A DNA stretch of 64,000 bases from Siphlonurus alternatus (GCA_949825025.1 OX463785.1:22073971-22137970), one strand, 5' to 3'. Shown: positions 46,401 to 50,543, counted from the stretch's first letter. Notes: a model not told the origin generated them from the sequence alone. Translations and numbers: made by a program.

Positions 46401-46846
46401 CATCTAACAAAGTTCAAGCAATATTTTACACCATCTGATGATGAGGTGTGTGTGATGCAGGGCCAATACTTTATTGAACCGGGTATAGTCAGTCCCGACC
46501 GTTACAAAAAAAAAAAAAAAAAAAAATTTTAACCAAAAGGAAGACGTTTTAGCAAAAAAGGGTTTTTTCAAAGCCAATCAGAATTCGCCCTCCATAAGAT
46601 GGAAAGGGGTGACCATACCCCCTATCAATAGAGAAATAGCCCTGGTGTGATGTTTTGTCAGACCTACAATTGATTGACTGAATTAATTACAGCCAATAAC
46701 TCATGTAATTTTTTTATGAGAGCCTCAAAAGAAGGCTTTGATTTCTTGGCATCGATGACGCTGTGGATGAACGGAATGTACTGTTTTAGTTCATCTAATT
46801 TCTTCCGTATTGCTTCCTGGGTTTCATCCACCACAGGGTCGGCCAT
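5387..46846 (-). CDS. Giant RS-domain, multi-C2H2 zinc-finger protein (17 coding exons, about 3,995 aa)
   Basis: Coding exons from the 5' end are 46668-46846, 41418-41499, 40352-40962, 33184-38315, 31765-31853, 22401-22716, 21809-21990, 21016-21145, 20363-20493, 19785-19922, 18383-18809, 13596-15447, 11726-11864, 10497-10868, 9889-9988, 7933-8029 and 5387-7397. All have AG/GT borders and compatible phases. In order: helical N-terminus (1-100), RS domain (about 146-250), Pro/Ser/Lys/acidic regions, zinc fingers 1-4 (about 1490-1650) and 5-6 (about 1905-1960), then clusters in exons 6-10, 12-13 and 16-17. RS domains and many C2H2 fingers suggest a nuclear RNA-processing or chromatin role; this is inference. 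I do not recognise an orthologue. The least certain junction is exon 5 to 6, because exon 5 also has its own stop. Confidence 0.75.
7733..7776. repeat. Poly(A) run
   Basis: An uninterrupted run of about 44 A in an intron of the giant gene. It could be the tail of a lost retroposed copy or simple slippage. Confidence 0.9.
7933..8029 (-). CDS. Giant zinc-finger gene exon 16
   Basis: It encodes a single canonical finger, FECKHCKEKFKQTRGLKMHI KLYH, and begins the Ser codon completed in exon 17. The acceptor is ATGACAG and the donor GGATC/GTAAGTA. Confidence 0.8.
8082..8539 (+). mobile_element. TTAA-flanked MITE, family F1, copy 1
   Basis: It is a 458-bp element with TTAA at both ends (8082-8085, 8536-8539) and terminal repeats beginning GGTATAACCTGAGAA and, in reverse complement on the right, GGCTTAACCTGAGAA. 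The interior is AT-rich and non-coding. Three other near-identical copies are present (32480, 39606, 59067). TTAA duplication is typical of piggyBac-type insertion. Confidence 0.88.
8666..9175. mobile_element. Foldback element O, split by a TTAA element
   Basis: The left part, TACACTCCTTGTATTTG to GCAGTCTTG, and the right part, TCACCATATAAG to AGGCGAGGAGTGTATAT, are inverted relative to each other and match the uninterrupted element at 58286-58401. The middle 8712-9110 is a separate TTAA-flanked insertion. Confidence 0.7.
8712..9110. mobile_element. TTAA-flanked palindromic MITE, family F2, copy 1
   Basis: TTAAGGTAGAGATAACG at the left and its reverse complement at the right bound about 400 bp with long inverted arms (CTTTGATTAACATG... 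matched by CATGTTAATCAAAG). It sits inside element O exactly at a TTAA present in the O paralogue. Confidence 0.85.
9889..9988 (-). CDS. Giant zinc-finger gene exon 15
   Basis: It encodes AEAEEGGELVQTSSSLLKDT and FNQDHPRNRMGKR. The acceptor is GCATGCAG; the donor is GAGAG/GTCAGT, weaker than the others. No domain is visible. It is placed by matching phase and splice sites between exons 14 and 16. Confidence 0.65.
10161..10290. mobile_element. Partial arm of TTAA family F4
   Basis: CACCAATG, then a T/A run, AAAATGTTCTCCTCTAAATC and GCTAAAATATCAGGTATA match one arm of the 30887-31241 element. The second arm is missing. Confidence 0.65.
10497..10868 (-). CDS. Giant zinc-finger gene exon 14
   Basis: It has 124 codons, phase 0 at both ends, with acceptor TTCCTCAG and donor AAAAG/GTAAAA. 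It encodes a Pro/Glu/Asp/Lys-rich disordered region with a basic patch (KQRSPPKSPSKSLVTRSVLK) and an acidic end. Confidence 0.8.
11242..11576. mobile_element. Foldback MITE, family P, copy 2
   Basis: TAATGGACAACATACATG at the left is repeated inverted at the right (CATGTATGTTGTCCATTA). The arms contain TTTATTGCAGAAATGAATAG and a centre that differs from the other copies. The TGACGTCA core is lost here, replaced by GGCACCCC and GGGGGCGTGG. Confidence 0.82.
11726..11864 (-). CDS. Giant zinc-finger gene exon 13
   Basis: It encodes one finger, YKCAECQVSAVDKCNLMKHL QRVH, plus a linker ending LEAW. The acceptor is GTCTTCAG and the donor GCCTGG/GTGAG. A second donor-like CAG/GTGAGTG occurs inside at 11843/11842 in the same phase, so a form 39 codons shorter without the finger histidines is possible. 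Confidence 0.78.
11979..12120. mobile_element. Short inverted MITE, family Q, copy 1
   Basis: ATTATGAGCTATCCACC and CAATAATGAGCTATCTGC at the left are mirrored by AGCAGATAGCTCTTTATGCC at the right, with outer GGGCCGATATAA. It shares the GAGCTATCTGC unit with 24167-24351 and 27003-27213. Confidence 0.65.
12126..13595. other. Intron 12, no further features
   Basis: This is the intron between exons 12 and 13, downstream of the family Q element. It is AT-rich, with no open frame of coding character and no clear repeat. Confidence 0.6.
13596..15447 (-). CDS. Giant zinc-finger gene exon 12 (zinc-finger cluster)
   Basis: Residues 2474-3089. About ten C2H2-like units are visible, starting YLCSNKGC, LCCVHC, FTCGMC, VQCSEC, YVCGANAC, YACPHC, YRCSVC, WLCSEC, YRCSIC and YCCPIC. 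The first ends H-x4-C and the last lacks a clear second histidine. Pro/Lys-rich linkers separate the groups. The frame runs on past the donor only to an immediate TAA; splicing at AAAAA/GTAAGTG gives Lys and continues YKCAEC in exon 13. Confidence 0.9.
15448..18382. other. Intron 11 of the giant gene (2.9 kb)
   Basis: AT-rich. Apart from the hairpin at 15797-15849 I see no repeat copy. Two slightly GC-richer patches (about 16430-16570 and 17090-17190) have scattered CpGs but no splice-compatible coding frame. Open frames at 17029-17292 (-) and 17629-18006 (+) lack recognisable protein features. Confidence 0.55.
15797..15849. repeat. Short hairpin with piggyBac-like end
   Basis: TTAACCCTAGCATTACCAAG and, inverted, CTTGGTAATACTAGGGTT form a stem of about 19 bp. 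TTAACCCTAG resembles the outer end of piggyBac-class elements, so this may be a collapsed terminal-repeat remnant. Confidence 0.5.
18383..18809 (-). CDS. Giant zinc-finger gene exon 11
   Basis: It encodes residues 2331-2472, all low-complexity: acidic (DPEDEIDSDVEDPTPP), Pro-rich (IPSPAGSDTSPPPSPSD) and Ser-rich. Many SP/TP sites suggest proline-directed phosphorylation. It has no finger. The acceptor is GGTTCACAG and the donor CAAG/GTAAG. Confidence 0.8.
19785..19922 (-). CDS. Giant zinc-finger gene exon 10
   Basis: It begins HYKLH, giving the H-x3-H of the finger opened in exon 9, and then encodes a complete finger CMICRHGTDTQEDMHRHLYV EH. It is exactly 46 codons, phase 0 at both ends, with acceptor GTTGCAG and donor ATT/GTAAGTG. 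Confidence 0.8.
20363..20493 (-). CDS. Giant zinc-finger gene exon 9
   Basis: It completes the split finger C-x4-C...HMGVEH and starts another, FKCHVCDTGYIRPQILLD, whose histidines are at the start of exon 10. The acceptor is TTTACAG and the donor GAC/GTAAGTA. Confidence 0.8.
21016..21145 (-). CDS. Giant zinc-finger gene exon 8
   Basis: The first residues TQSH supply the final histidine of the exon 7 finger (H-x4-H). The end, MPYICRQ, begins a finger finished by exon 9. The rest is a linker. The exon is 130 nt, starts in phase 0, ends in phase 1, and its donor is CAGG/GTGAGTAG. It is too short to be recognised alone. Confidence 0.75.
21292..21560. mobile_element. hAT-type non-autonomous element with 8-bp TSD
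   Basis: The left end is CAGGGTGTATAGCA; the right end in reverse complement is CAGGATGTATAGCA. The flanking octamer CATAAAAT is identical on both sides (21284-21291 and 21561-21568). An 8-bp duplication and a CAG-type terminus indicate the hAT superfamily. Internal ATTCCATGA units recur. The length is 269 bp, with no coding capacity. Confidence 0.85.
21809..21990 (-). CDS. Giant zinc-finger gene exon 7
   Basis: It encodes residues 2138-2197 after the acceptor CGACACAG. One complete finger reads CVYCSC...HVAAAH. A second, FQCAHCFYRSASRSNVLLHQ, has its last histidine in exon 8. The donor is CAG/GTATGTG. Confidence 0.8.
22401..22716 (-). CDS. Giant zinc-finger gene exon 6
   Basis: The acceptor is TATTTCAG and the donor AATG/GTAAGTT. 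It encodes residues 2032-2136, a Pro-rich linker (KTAESSYPPLGTIQTPPN) and one C2H2 finger YKCMDNNCAFTTDNKNKYIR with HFNKH. It starts in phase 0, which matches only the internal donor of exon 5 and not the donor of exon 4. Confidence 0.8.
24167..24351. mobile_element. Short inverted MITE, family Q, copy 2
   Basis: The left TTTCCCTTGTCCAGAATAAT is mirrored by ATTCTGGACGAGGGACGATA at the right. Inner arms carry AGCTATCTGCC and AATAGCTCATTATTGCAC, as in 27003-27213. Confidence 0.75.
24931..25217. mobile_element. Foldback MITE, family P, copy 3 (left arm deleted internally)
   Basis: The ends are ATTGACCTCAATTTTTTTTA and, inverted, TGAGGTCGATACTCCATT. The left arm jumps from TTGCCCTG to TTTTAAAAAATTATTG, lacking the CAGATTTTTT to GGGAAC segment kept on the right. 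The TGACGTCACGAGACGCCGC core is intact. Confidence 0.85.
25266..25523 (+). pseudogene. LINE reverse-transcriptase C-terminal fragment (likely)
   Basis: This is an 85-codon open frame. The part LVRQNRSSHLFYIPNPRIDI, then SFISRVQSFCNELYSKYELD, ends in a stop followed by AT-rich sequence. The pattern of a hydrophobic F-x-I/V-P block, a basic residue, then a FI-R-x-x-x-x-N stretch just before a stop resembles the extreme C-terminus of non-LTR retrotransposon polyproteins. No RT core is present, because the sequence upstream is a family P MITE. The assignment is by resemblance only. Confidence 0.45.
25865..28184. mobile_element. 2.3-kb TTAA-flanked inverted-repeat element (family F7)
   Basis: TTAACCCATTAGCGCCCAGA at the left is mirrored by TCTGGGCGCTAATGGGTTAA at the right. 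Matching inner blocks (GGGGTTGGGGTAACACTA versus TAGTGTTACCCCAACCCC; a GGTACC block near 26430 and 27365) show arms of about 700 bp around a loop of about 0.7 kb. CCC-type ends plus TTAA fit piggyBac. ATGGAGCCTCTGGGCGC recurs as a subterminal repeat. No transposase frame is seen. A family Q MITE sits in the loop. Confidence 0.85.
27003..27213. mobile_element. Short inverted MITE, family Q, copy 3 (nested in F7)
   Basis: ATTGTCCCTTGTCCGGAATA at the left is matched in reverse by GCGGACCAGGGGAGATAT at the right. Several copies of AATAATGAGCTATCTGC and its complement lie between. Confidence 0.75.
28422..28744. mobile_element. Foldback MITE, family P, copy 4
   Basis: This is the best-preserved copy. 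Arms of about 150 bp run from CAATAGAGTATTGTCCTCAA, through TTTATTGCAGAAATGGATAG and GGGTGCAAAGTTATGCTACC, to TTTTTGTGACGTCACGAGAC; the centre is CTCCTTAAGAAAAAG. The right side mirrors it almost perfectly. Confidence 0.9.
28779..29105. mobile_element. Foldback MITE, family P, copy 5
   Basis: It starts only 34 bp after copy 4. The ends are AATGGACAACTTGCATGACA and, inverted, TGTCATGCAAATTGTCCATT. The core is TATGACGTCACGAGGAG and CGCCCGTGACGTCATAAAA. The termini differ from copy 4 while the core is shared. Confidence 0.9.
29744..29882. repeat. 139-bp hairpin
   Basis: GGGTCATTCACAAAGTCTTA and GGCCACATTTAAGGCTCGAT are mirrored by GAGCCTTAATTGTGGCC and TTAAGGCTTTGTGAATGCCC. The stem is about 60 bp with few mismatches and a short AT loop. 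It is probably a very short foldback transposon. Confidence 0.75.
30877..31489. mobile_element. Diverged family P MITE, copy 6, interrupted by F4
   Basis: AATGGACAG before 30887 and CATGATTTTTTTTTATTGCA after 31241 rejoin as a family P left end. The right end, AATTGTCCATT, is at about 31488. The body is eroded and lacks TGACGTCA. Confidence 0.65.
30887..31241. mobile_element. TTAA-flanked palindromic MITE, family F4
   Basis: TTAAGGGTAAGGTAACACCA at the left and GGCGTTACCTTACCCTTAA at the right bound two arms of about 160 bp (AAAATGTTCTCCTCTACACC, TACAAATACGATCTAGTTTT and their complements). The loop is CATGTAAGTTTCATTTCTCC. Confidence 0.9.
31636..31853 (-). CDS. Giant zinc-finger gene exon 5, composite: internal (31765-31853) or terminal (to stop 31636)
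   Basis: The acceptor TTATTTCAG joins in phase to exon 4 (GPQQDPNLVLPNQLRPTFPT). Two outcomes are possible. Splicing at ATGTCG/GTGAGTTGG (exon end 31765, phase 0) joins exon 6. Readthrough adds 43 codons ending YSEYWDLNWAEHASELQQQQ and TAG at 31638-31636, giving a 2,073-residue protein with only fingers 1-6. The readthrough part has coding-like composition, so both forms may be real. Confidence 0.75.
32480..32937 (-). mobile_element. TTAA-flanked MITE, family F1, copy 2
   Basis: This 458-bp element is the reverse complement of the 8082 copy and has exactly the same length. It starts TTAAGGCTTAACCTGAGAAA and ends CTCAGGTTATACCTTAA. It lies in intron 4 between exons 4 and 5. Confidence 0.88.
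32999..33036. repeat. (AAAT)n microsatellite
   Basis: Tandem AAATAAAT units with one ATAT interruption, in intron 4 just downstream of exon 4. Confidence 0.85.
33184..38315 (-). CDS. Giant zinc-finger gene exon 4 (5.1 kb)
   Basis: Residues 292-2001. The acceptor TTCACAG is followed by IEIPECPRSPSPPPASS. The exon holds Pro/Gly/Met/Gln-rich regions (around 37000-37300), a Ser/Arg/Lys region (around 36480-36740), three PTPEPPR repeats, long Glu/Lys runs, and an isolated well-ordered block ELDRLHNDIREMFICEGVLN (around 35520). Four C2H2 fingers follow (CIFCSF...HYLVYH, CRFC...HVSEH, CPVC...HIKQVH, CGFC...HIEKRH), and two more near the end (CYAC...HIENSH, CPMC...HLVHCH). The donor is ACAG/GTGAGAG at 33183. 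Confidence 0.92.
36095..36175 (-). repeat. Coding 24-bp tandem repeat in exon 4
   Basis: Three units of 24 bp encode EPTPEPPR, KPTPEPPR and QPTPEPPP on the - strand. The period is a multiple of three, so unit number can vary without a frameshift. Confidence 0.85.
38371..38565. repeat. Diverged dispersed repeat W, copy 1
   Basis: GAAAATTTCAGCAAACCTTC with CTGACACCA, then ATATTCAGCATT and TAGCATTGTTATAAATG, recur in the same order and orientation at about 48932-49100. No class could be assigned. Confidence 0.5.
38633..38991. mobile_element. Foldback element T
   Basis: ATATCGTCGTTGTAGCGCTC and TTTTGACCAATCTAGCTTTA are mirrored by TAAAGCTAGATTGGTCAAAA and GAGCGCTACAACGACGATAT. TTGACCAATCT is repeated several times inside each arm. 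It is about 360 bp, intronic and non-coding. Confidence 0.85.
39606..40053 (+). mobile_element. TTAA-flanked MITE, family F1, copy 3
   Basis: TTAAGGTATAACCTGAGAAT at the left and CTCAGGTTGAGCCTTAA at the right. It is more diverged than copies 1, 2 and 4 and about 10 bp shorter. It lies in intron 3. Confidence 0.87.
40107..40300 (-). mobile_element. SINE-like repeat, copy 1 (tentative)
   Basis: On the - strand it shares TGGGATGGGTGTGACTG and GGCTGTCTATACTCAGCTG with 42715-42896 in the same order. No Pol III boxes are seen in this copy. Confidence 0.4.
40352..40962 (-). CDS. Giant zinc-finger gene exon 3 (RS domain)
   Basis: It encodes residues 88-291: a helical IRQEKAQKAAAA start, a Ser/Thr-rich linker, then a roughly 100-residue Arg/Ser domain with many RS, SR and RD dipeptides (for example RRRSRDRRHSRHRSGRSRRH), and an end EKIVGPPP. 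RS domains bind other SR proteins and RNA and target nuclear speckles when phosphorylated. Two candidate proline-directed phosphosites (TPLSPTRSESP) follow. The donor is CCACCAAG/GTGAG. Confidence 0.85.
41225..41310 (-). mobile_element. SINE-like fragment with (ATTC)n tail (tentative)
   Basis: On the - strand, GAATTCAAATCC resembles a tRNA B box (GGTTCRANNCC). About 60 bases downstream comes TCATTCATTCATTC, a short microsatellite tail as in tRNA-derived SINEs. Confidence 0.35.
41418..41499 (-). CDS. Giant zinc-finger gene exon 2
   Basis: The exon lies between a long pyrimidine tract ending TTTCAG and the donor GAA/GTAAGTT. It encodes PKMSLALRCEDIIIKLQAQ followed by a charged YTDQRKKE, residues 61-87. 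It completes the helical N-terminal segment begun in exon 1 and leads straight into the Lys/Glu-rich start of exon 3. It is too short to be found as an open reading frame on its own. Confidence 0.7.
42715..42896 (-). mobile_element. SINE-like repeat, copy 2, with B-box-like motif
   Basis: GGTTCAAATTC (complement of 42862-42872) matches the Pol III B box. It is followed by GACTTTGGATGGGTGTCTGG and GGCTGTCCATACTCCGCTGG, shared with 40107-40300. The 5' side ends at the TTAA of the F2 element at 42897. Confidence 0.4.
42897..43247. mobile_element. TTAA-flanked palindromic MITE, family F2, copy 2
   Basis: TTAAGGTAGAGATAACGTCG at the left and GCTATCTCTACCTTAA at the right. Inner arms (TTTTGATTAACATGTAAACC and its complement) match copy 1 at 8712-9110 and family F3. 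Confidence 0.87.
43446..43960 (-). pseudogene. LINE 3' end: C-terminal region plus 3' UTR tail
   Basis: The - strand reads RRDEVILARLRIGHTRLTHG, then PPMCATC with a following LTVQHFLTGCCHY. This is the RxRxGHTxLTH plus CxxC...H...C zinc-knuckle-like end downstream of the RNase H domain in I/Nimbus-type LINEs. The coding part ends at a stop near 43613, and an alternative frame hints at an older frameshift. The tail GGGGGCATACATGACC... ends in CCAACCAATCAACC, the same tail as at 58545-58608. It is 5'-truncated near 43960. Confidence 0.75.
44007..44242. mobile_element. Foldback element S
   Basis: ATGGTGTTCCGTCAAAAACG is mirrored by CGTTTTTGACGGAACACCAT. The arms carry ACTCATTTTATCGCG twice and GGGTTTCCAGGTATA close to the loop. 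It is about 236 bp, with arms nearly touching. Confidence 0.88.
44682..45016. repeat. Left arm of long inverted pair U
   Basis: This 330-bp stretch (ACAACAGCTCCATTTCCAGT, CCACCTATTGATGGTGAGTT and others) is repeated in reverse complement at 47893-48233, 2.9 kb away. Identity looks high but indels are visible. Confidence 0.85.
45061..45085. repeat. (TA)n microsatellite
   Basis: About 12 TA units in intron 1, immediately right of the U left arm. Confidence 0.85.
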
Positions 46847-46872
46847 TGGTGGCTGCTTCCTCTCAGCAGCAC
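46668..46872 (-). CDS. Giant zinc-finger gene exon 1 (start codon exon)
   Basis: The ATG at 46846-46844 sits in CCACCAATGGCC, a strong Kozak context. It encodes MADPVVDETQEAIRKKLDEL and a further amphipathic helical stretch to LLAVINSVNQ. Left unspliced, the frame stops two codons later. Splicing at CAATT/GTAGGT leaves two bases that join A of exon 2 to complete Leu60. The coding part is 179 nt; bases 46847-46872 are 5' UTR. Confidence 0.7.
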
Positions 46873-47156
46873 CTAAAAAATAAGAGCAAAATTGGAAATA
46901 TTAAGAACATGAATGAATATATAACACACAAAATATTAGCAAGTGTTCGTAAATACACAATGGTGAAATAACCAAGTATTTGATGACCCGTACATAGGCA
47001 AGCAGGTTCATCTCTAATTTTTGTTTACTTAATGATCTTGTATTTACAAGCAGACCTACACATAAATGCACTCAAAGAAATATTTTACTTGGAAAGAGAG
47101 AAGGGAGAGGGTCAGGAGGGTTAATTGCCCCAATTTAAATTAATTTAGTAGGAGAT

Positions 47157-47371
47157 GGATTTTCATGGGCGACAACGACGACGCGATTTGACGTAAAAGG
47201 GTAAAAGCTGAGAAATCGTATGCGGCGGCGAAGTCACCTGTAATCGCGTAAATTCCGATGCTCTTTTTCTTTTAATCGCCAAATATGGCCGCCAATGGAT
47301 GTTATAGCAAATGCGCTTTAATCGCGTCGCGTCGCAGGCTGGAAATCGCTCATGAAAATCCACCTGTATGA
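47157..47371. mobile_element. GC-richer inverted MITE, family R, copy 1
   Basis: GGATTTTCATGGGCGACAAC and the right-hand GGAAATCGCTCATGAAAATC form the ends. GCGTCGCGTCGCAGGC near the right is partly matched by GACGACGCG on the left. ATATGGCCGCCAATGGATGT is shared with copy 2 at 49655. Confidence 0.7.
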
Positions 47372-47892
47372 CATAAAAAGTGTATGCACCTATGCATAAT
47401 TCATAACATGGAAACATGAATTATATAATATGTTGAATTATTTCGCTTGCAATTTTTTTCAACTTTAAAGCTATAATCTAGGATATTGACGCGATCGTGA
47501 ATTTCATTTGAGAGATGAATGAATTTACAATAAAGTTCTCTTGTATCATCTTGTATGTATAAAGTACACAATAAAGTTTATTTAATTGCAGATTGCTATA
47601 AAATTAATAAAAATCCCAATAGAAGAGTTGTGGAATTAACCCATGAAGGTGCTCTCCATATATGCTCCATGCTGACGCGAAACATGACGGGACAGTCGTA
47701 AGAGCAAAAGATGGCGGACACAACGCTTTCGCACCATTTAAAGTGGCAAAATAACTAAAGTTTTAAAATTATAACGTTCATTCCGTACACTGGGAAGGTA
47801 CTTGTATAAAGCTTGTTTGCTTTCGTTACGAAACAATACAAGCCATTTGTCAATAACACAATGAGATATTAGAATGTGAAAATTTTAGTGGC

Positions 47893-48233
47893 TGAAGGTC
47901 GAATCTCAGTAGGTTGAGATCTCGCAATCTCGTACCGCCTGAATGCAACAAAACTTGCAGGAGACTTGGAACTCACCATCAATAGGTGGTATACAAATTT
48001 TGAAGCGAATCCGTCTTATCAGTTTTGTGAAAACTGAAGTAGAAGTTTAACATTGGCCTTATGGACGAAAACCGGAAATGGAGCTGTTGTAAGAAAACTG
48101 TAAGACTGAATTTGCTCAAACCATAAGCGATTAAGTTTTAGAACATTCTCGATTTTTTAAAATTTATTTCATTCGATTCGTTTGCAGGGAAATATTCTTT
48201 GACTCCAGCAGTAACTGAGATTCATCGTTAATC
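47893..48233. repeat. Right arm of long inverted pair U
   Basis: Reverse complement of 44682-45016; shared blocks include AACTCACCATCAATAGGTGG, AAACCATAAGCGATTAA and TTTATTTCATTCGATTCGTT. Confidence 0.85.
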
Positions 48234-48235
48234 GA

Positions 48236-48478
48236 AAGAAGGGGTAAAAATATGGTACTGTGAATTTTTTCAGATTTTTCTGAGACCGGGAACTAGTTTT
48301 AAAAAATTATTGAAAGTCCATTTTATGACGTCATGGGCGGCACTGCTCTATCCTTTTTCTTATGGAGTGCCGCCCGTGACGTCATGAAAATAGACTTTCA
48401 AATTTTTTAAAAAAAATTGTTCCAGGTCTCGGAAAAATTTGAAAAAATTCACAGTACCATATTTTTACCCCTTCTTTT
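48236..48478. mobile_element. Foldback MITE, family P, copy 7 (different termini)
   Basis: AAGAAGGGGTAAAAATATGG is mirrored by CCATATTTTTACCCCTTCTT. The core keeps CAGATTTTT, GAGACCGGGAAC and TTTTATGACGTCATGGGCGG. The TTTATTGCAG segment of other copies is absent. Confidence 0.82.
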
Positions 48479-48931
48479 GTTTAAGCCACTAAAATTTTCA
48501 CATTCTAATATCTCATTCAGCCTTTTTGTACCTGTACTGTAGAAGCGTCTTGTAGAAACATGCCGCGCATTTTACACACACGAAAAAAGCGTAACTGCAA
48601 GTGACGATACATCACATTTTATCATTTTATATCACACATAACATTACTTACAACTCCCCACTAATTTGCTACAAGTCTAGTAATGTCGATCCTGAGTAAG
48701 AGAAATTAAATAGAAGCCATGCAACATTGCTTGAGAGAGTTGACAGAGGCTTTCACGGAAATGACGTAAGCTGACGCTATAGTGACGCTCGCTCCAGCCA
48801 AGCGCCACAAATTCATGGTGGTAAAAATTGGAACCTTGAAAATAGTTTCACCAAAGGTCAAAGGTCTGCCTAGGATCTAAGGAATAATGTCAGTGGTACG
48901 AAAAATGGTCTTCGTAGATGGTGAAAAAATC

Positions 48932-49100
48932 TGAAAATTTCAGCAAACCTTCCTGTTCCTGACACCATTAAAATTCCGTGTAAAAAAAATGACCGAATTC
49001 GGTGAAATTTTCGAAATATTCAGCATTGAGATTAGCATTGTTTAAATGGCGAATGCTGGGATTTTTAGACAAATCAGTAACTTTCTCACACGAAAAAGCA
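48932..49100. repeat. Diverged dispersed repeat W, copy 2
   Basis: Same order of blocks as 38371-38565: TTTCAGCAAACCTTCCTG, GACACCA, ATATTCAGCATT, TAGCATTGTTTAAATG and TTCTCACACGAAAAA. Confidence 0.5.
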
Positions 49101-49654
49101 AGGTACTTGGTAGCCCAAAGTCTTCTCAAAGGCTGTATTCCGCGAGAACGATCTAGGACGTCAAGTTACGGAACATCGATGCTCGACAATATCCGTCAAT
49201 CTTCGGGAAATTCCACCAAATTAGGCATGCGCTCACACTGTCTTTTAGGAGACATCGAAATGATCGAAGACTTGACAGCGGCATATCTGTTGTTTCGCTG
49301 GCCCATGCTGCTTTTCAAATGTAAGTCAGCGTCGTGACGACCGAAGGTTTCGACATGGCGTCGCATTAGCGGCAAAAGCAGCCAGTTTGAAAATTAATCT
49401 ATCTTCCAATTTTACAGTTCTTGATGTCCTTTGCCGATTTTTATTTTTATTTTTTCCATTTATATCGAAATTATCAATTTAGTTTTGTGGATTAATAAGT
49501 CCATTTTCATGCTCAGTTTGCTTGGTCTTCATTTGACCAATCGAAGCATGACTCATTTTATGAAAGATTCACAAACTAGAGTCCCTCAGAAATGTTTCCT
49601 TGCATTGATGGGTACAAACGAAGTGACGTCATTTTTGCAGTAAAACCAAGATAC

Positions 49655-49881
49655 GGCGGATTCACATGGCGATTTTTATCATGCGACGCGACACGAATGT
49701 CACGAATAATGCGCACTTGCTGTGACATCCATTGGCGGCCATACTTGGAGATAAAAAAAAAGAGCATTGCAAGTAACGCGATTTCGCTGCTGCAACTTGG
49801 TGAATTCGCTCGCCGCATGGAATTTCACAGCTTGTGTGACAAAATCGAGTCGCATCGCCGTTGTCGCCATCTGAATCCGCC
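49655..49881. mobile_element. GC-richer inverted MITE, family R, copy 2
   Basis: GGCGGATTCACATGGCGA is mirrored by TCGCCATCTGAATCCGCC. GCGACGCGAC at the left pairs with GTCGCATCGC at the right. CATCCATTGGCGGCCATA is shared with copy 1. Confidence 0.78.
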
Positions 49882-50542
49882 TTTACTTTGCTGTTTTTTT
49901 ACGTAAAAGAAGAAAGAAAAACTACCAAGAGGAAAAAAAAAAAACACAATAAAAAAATCATATGTGATTGTGTGGTATGGATCTCGCGACCTCCGATACC
50001 GTAACGAAATGAGCACGTCATTTCAACTTGATGATAGAGTCACTCTTATCGGAAGGAAAGCTGTTTCTGAACGATGAAATTCTTATTGGCTTGTGGCCTT
50101 TCACCACTGACAATTTATATACATAAAAATGTTGAAAACATGTCAAACAATTTCATTTTAAGAGATCTCTGTAAGTGACTTTTGAAACTGCAGAGTATCC
50201 TCAAAATAATTTTTTCTTCCATTTAAAGTAATCAGAGGAACTCTAAGCATGCAACGAAGTTCCAAGTGCACTAGTGTTGGTACGCAATCATTAACACATG
50301 TCACATTCTGCCATCACTTGTATGTACTGGCTTTACTTCGCTTAGCAGGGTTGTATGGTTTTACTCCAAACAATACACTGCTTTTGTTGTTTTTATGTCA
50401 ATTGCAAACTTCTTGAGAATGAAGCATGTTATTTTCAGCTGTTCCTTTAAATATTGGTTAATTAGTGATCTGAACTAAAATGTAACAATTTAGTACCAGC
50501 ACACCACATTGGAAGGAGTTTCTTCCTGAATACAGAAAACAC

Positions 50543-50543
<1 letters not shown>

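Larger units (their letters stand above)
41500..46667. other. Intron 1 of the giant gene (5.2 kb)
   Basis: It contains an F2 copy, a SINE-like piece, a LINE 3' fragment, palindrome S, one arm of the U inverted pair and a pair of GGCGGCCAT motifs (about 45384-45415). The rest is AT-rich; open frames at 45494-45709 and elsewhere show no family features. Confidence 0.55.
47861..48519. mobile_element. Composite element V with 33-bp terminal inverted repeats
   Basis: ATGAGATATTAGAATGTGAA and AATTTTAGTGGCT at the left are exactly mirrored by AGCCACTAAAATT and TTCACATTCTAATATCTCAT at the right. Between them lie the right arm of pair U and a family P element, so several events are stacked. Confidence 0.7.

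Noticed and set aside
49002..49337. 111-codon + strand frame ending beside a GTAAGT, considered as an exon
   Set aside because: It starts within repeat W, has no family features, and no partner exon with matching phase was found.
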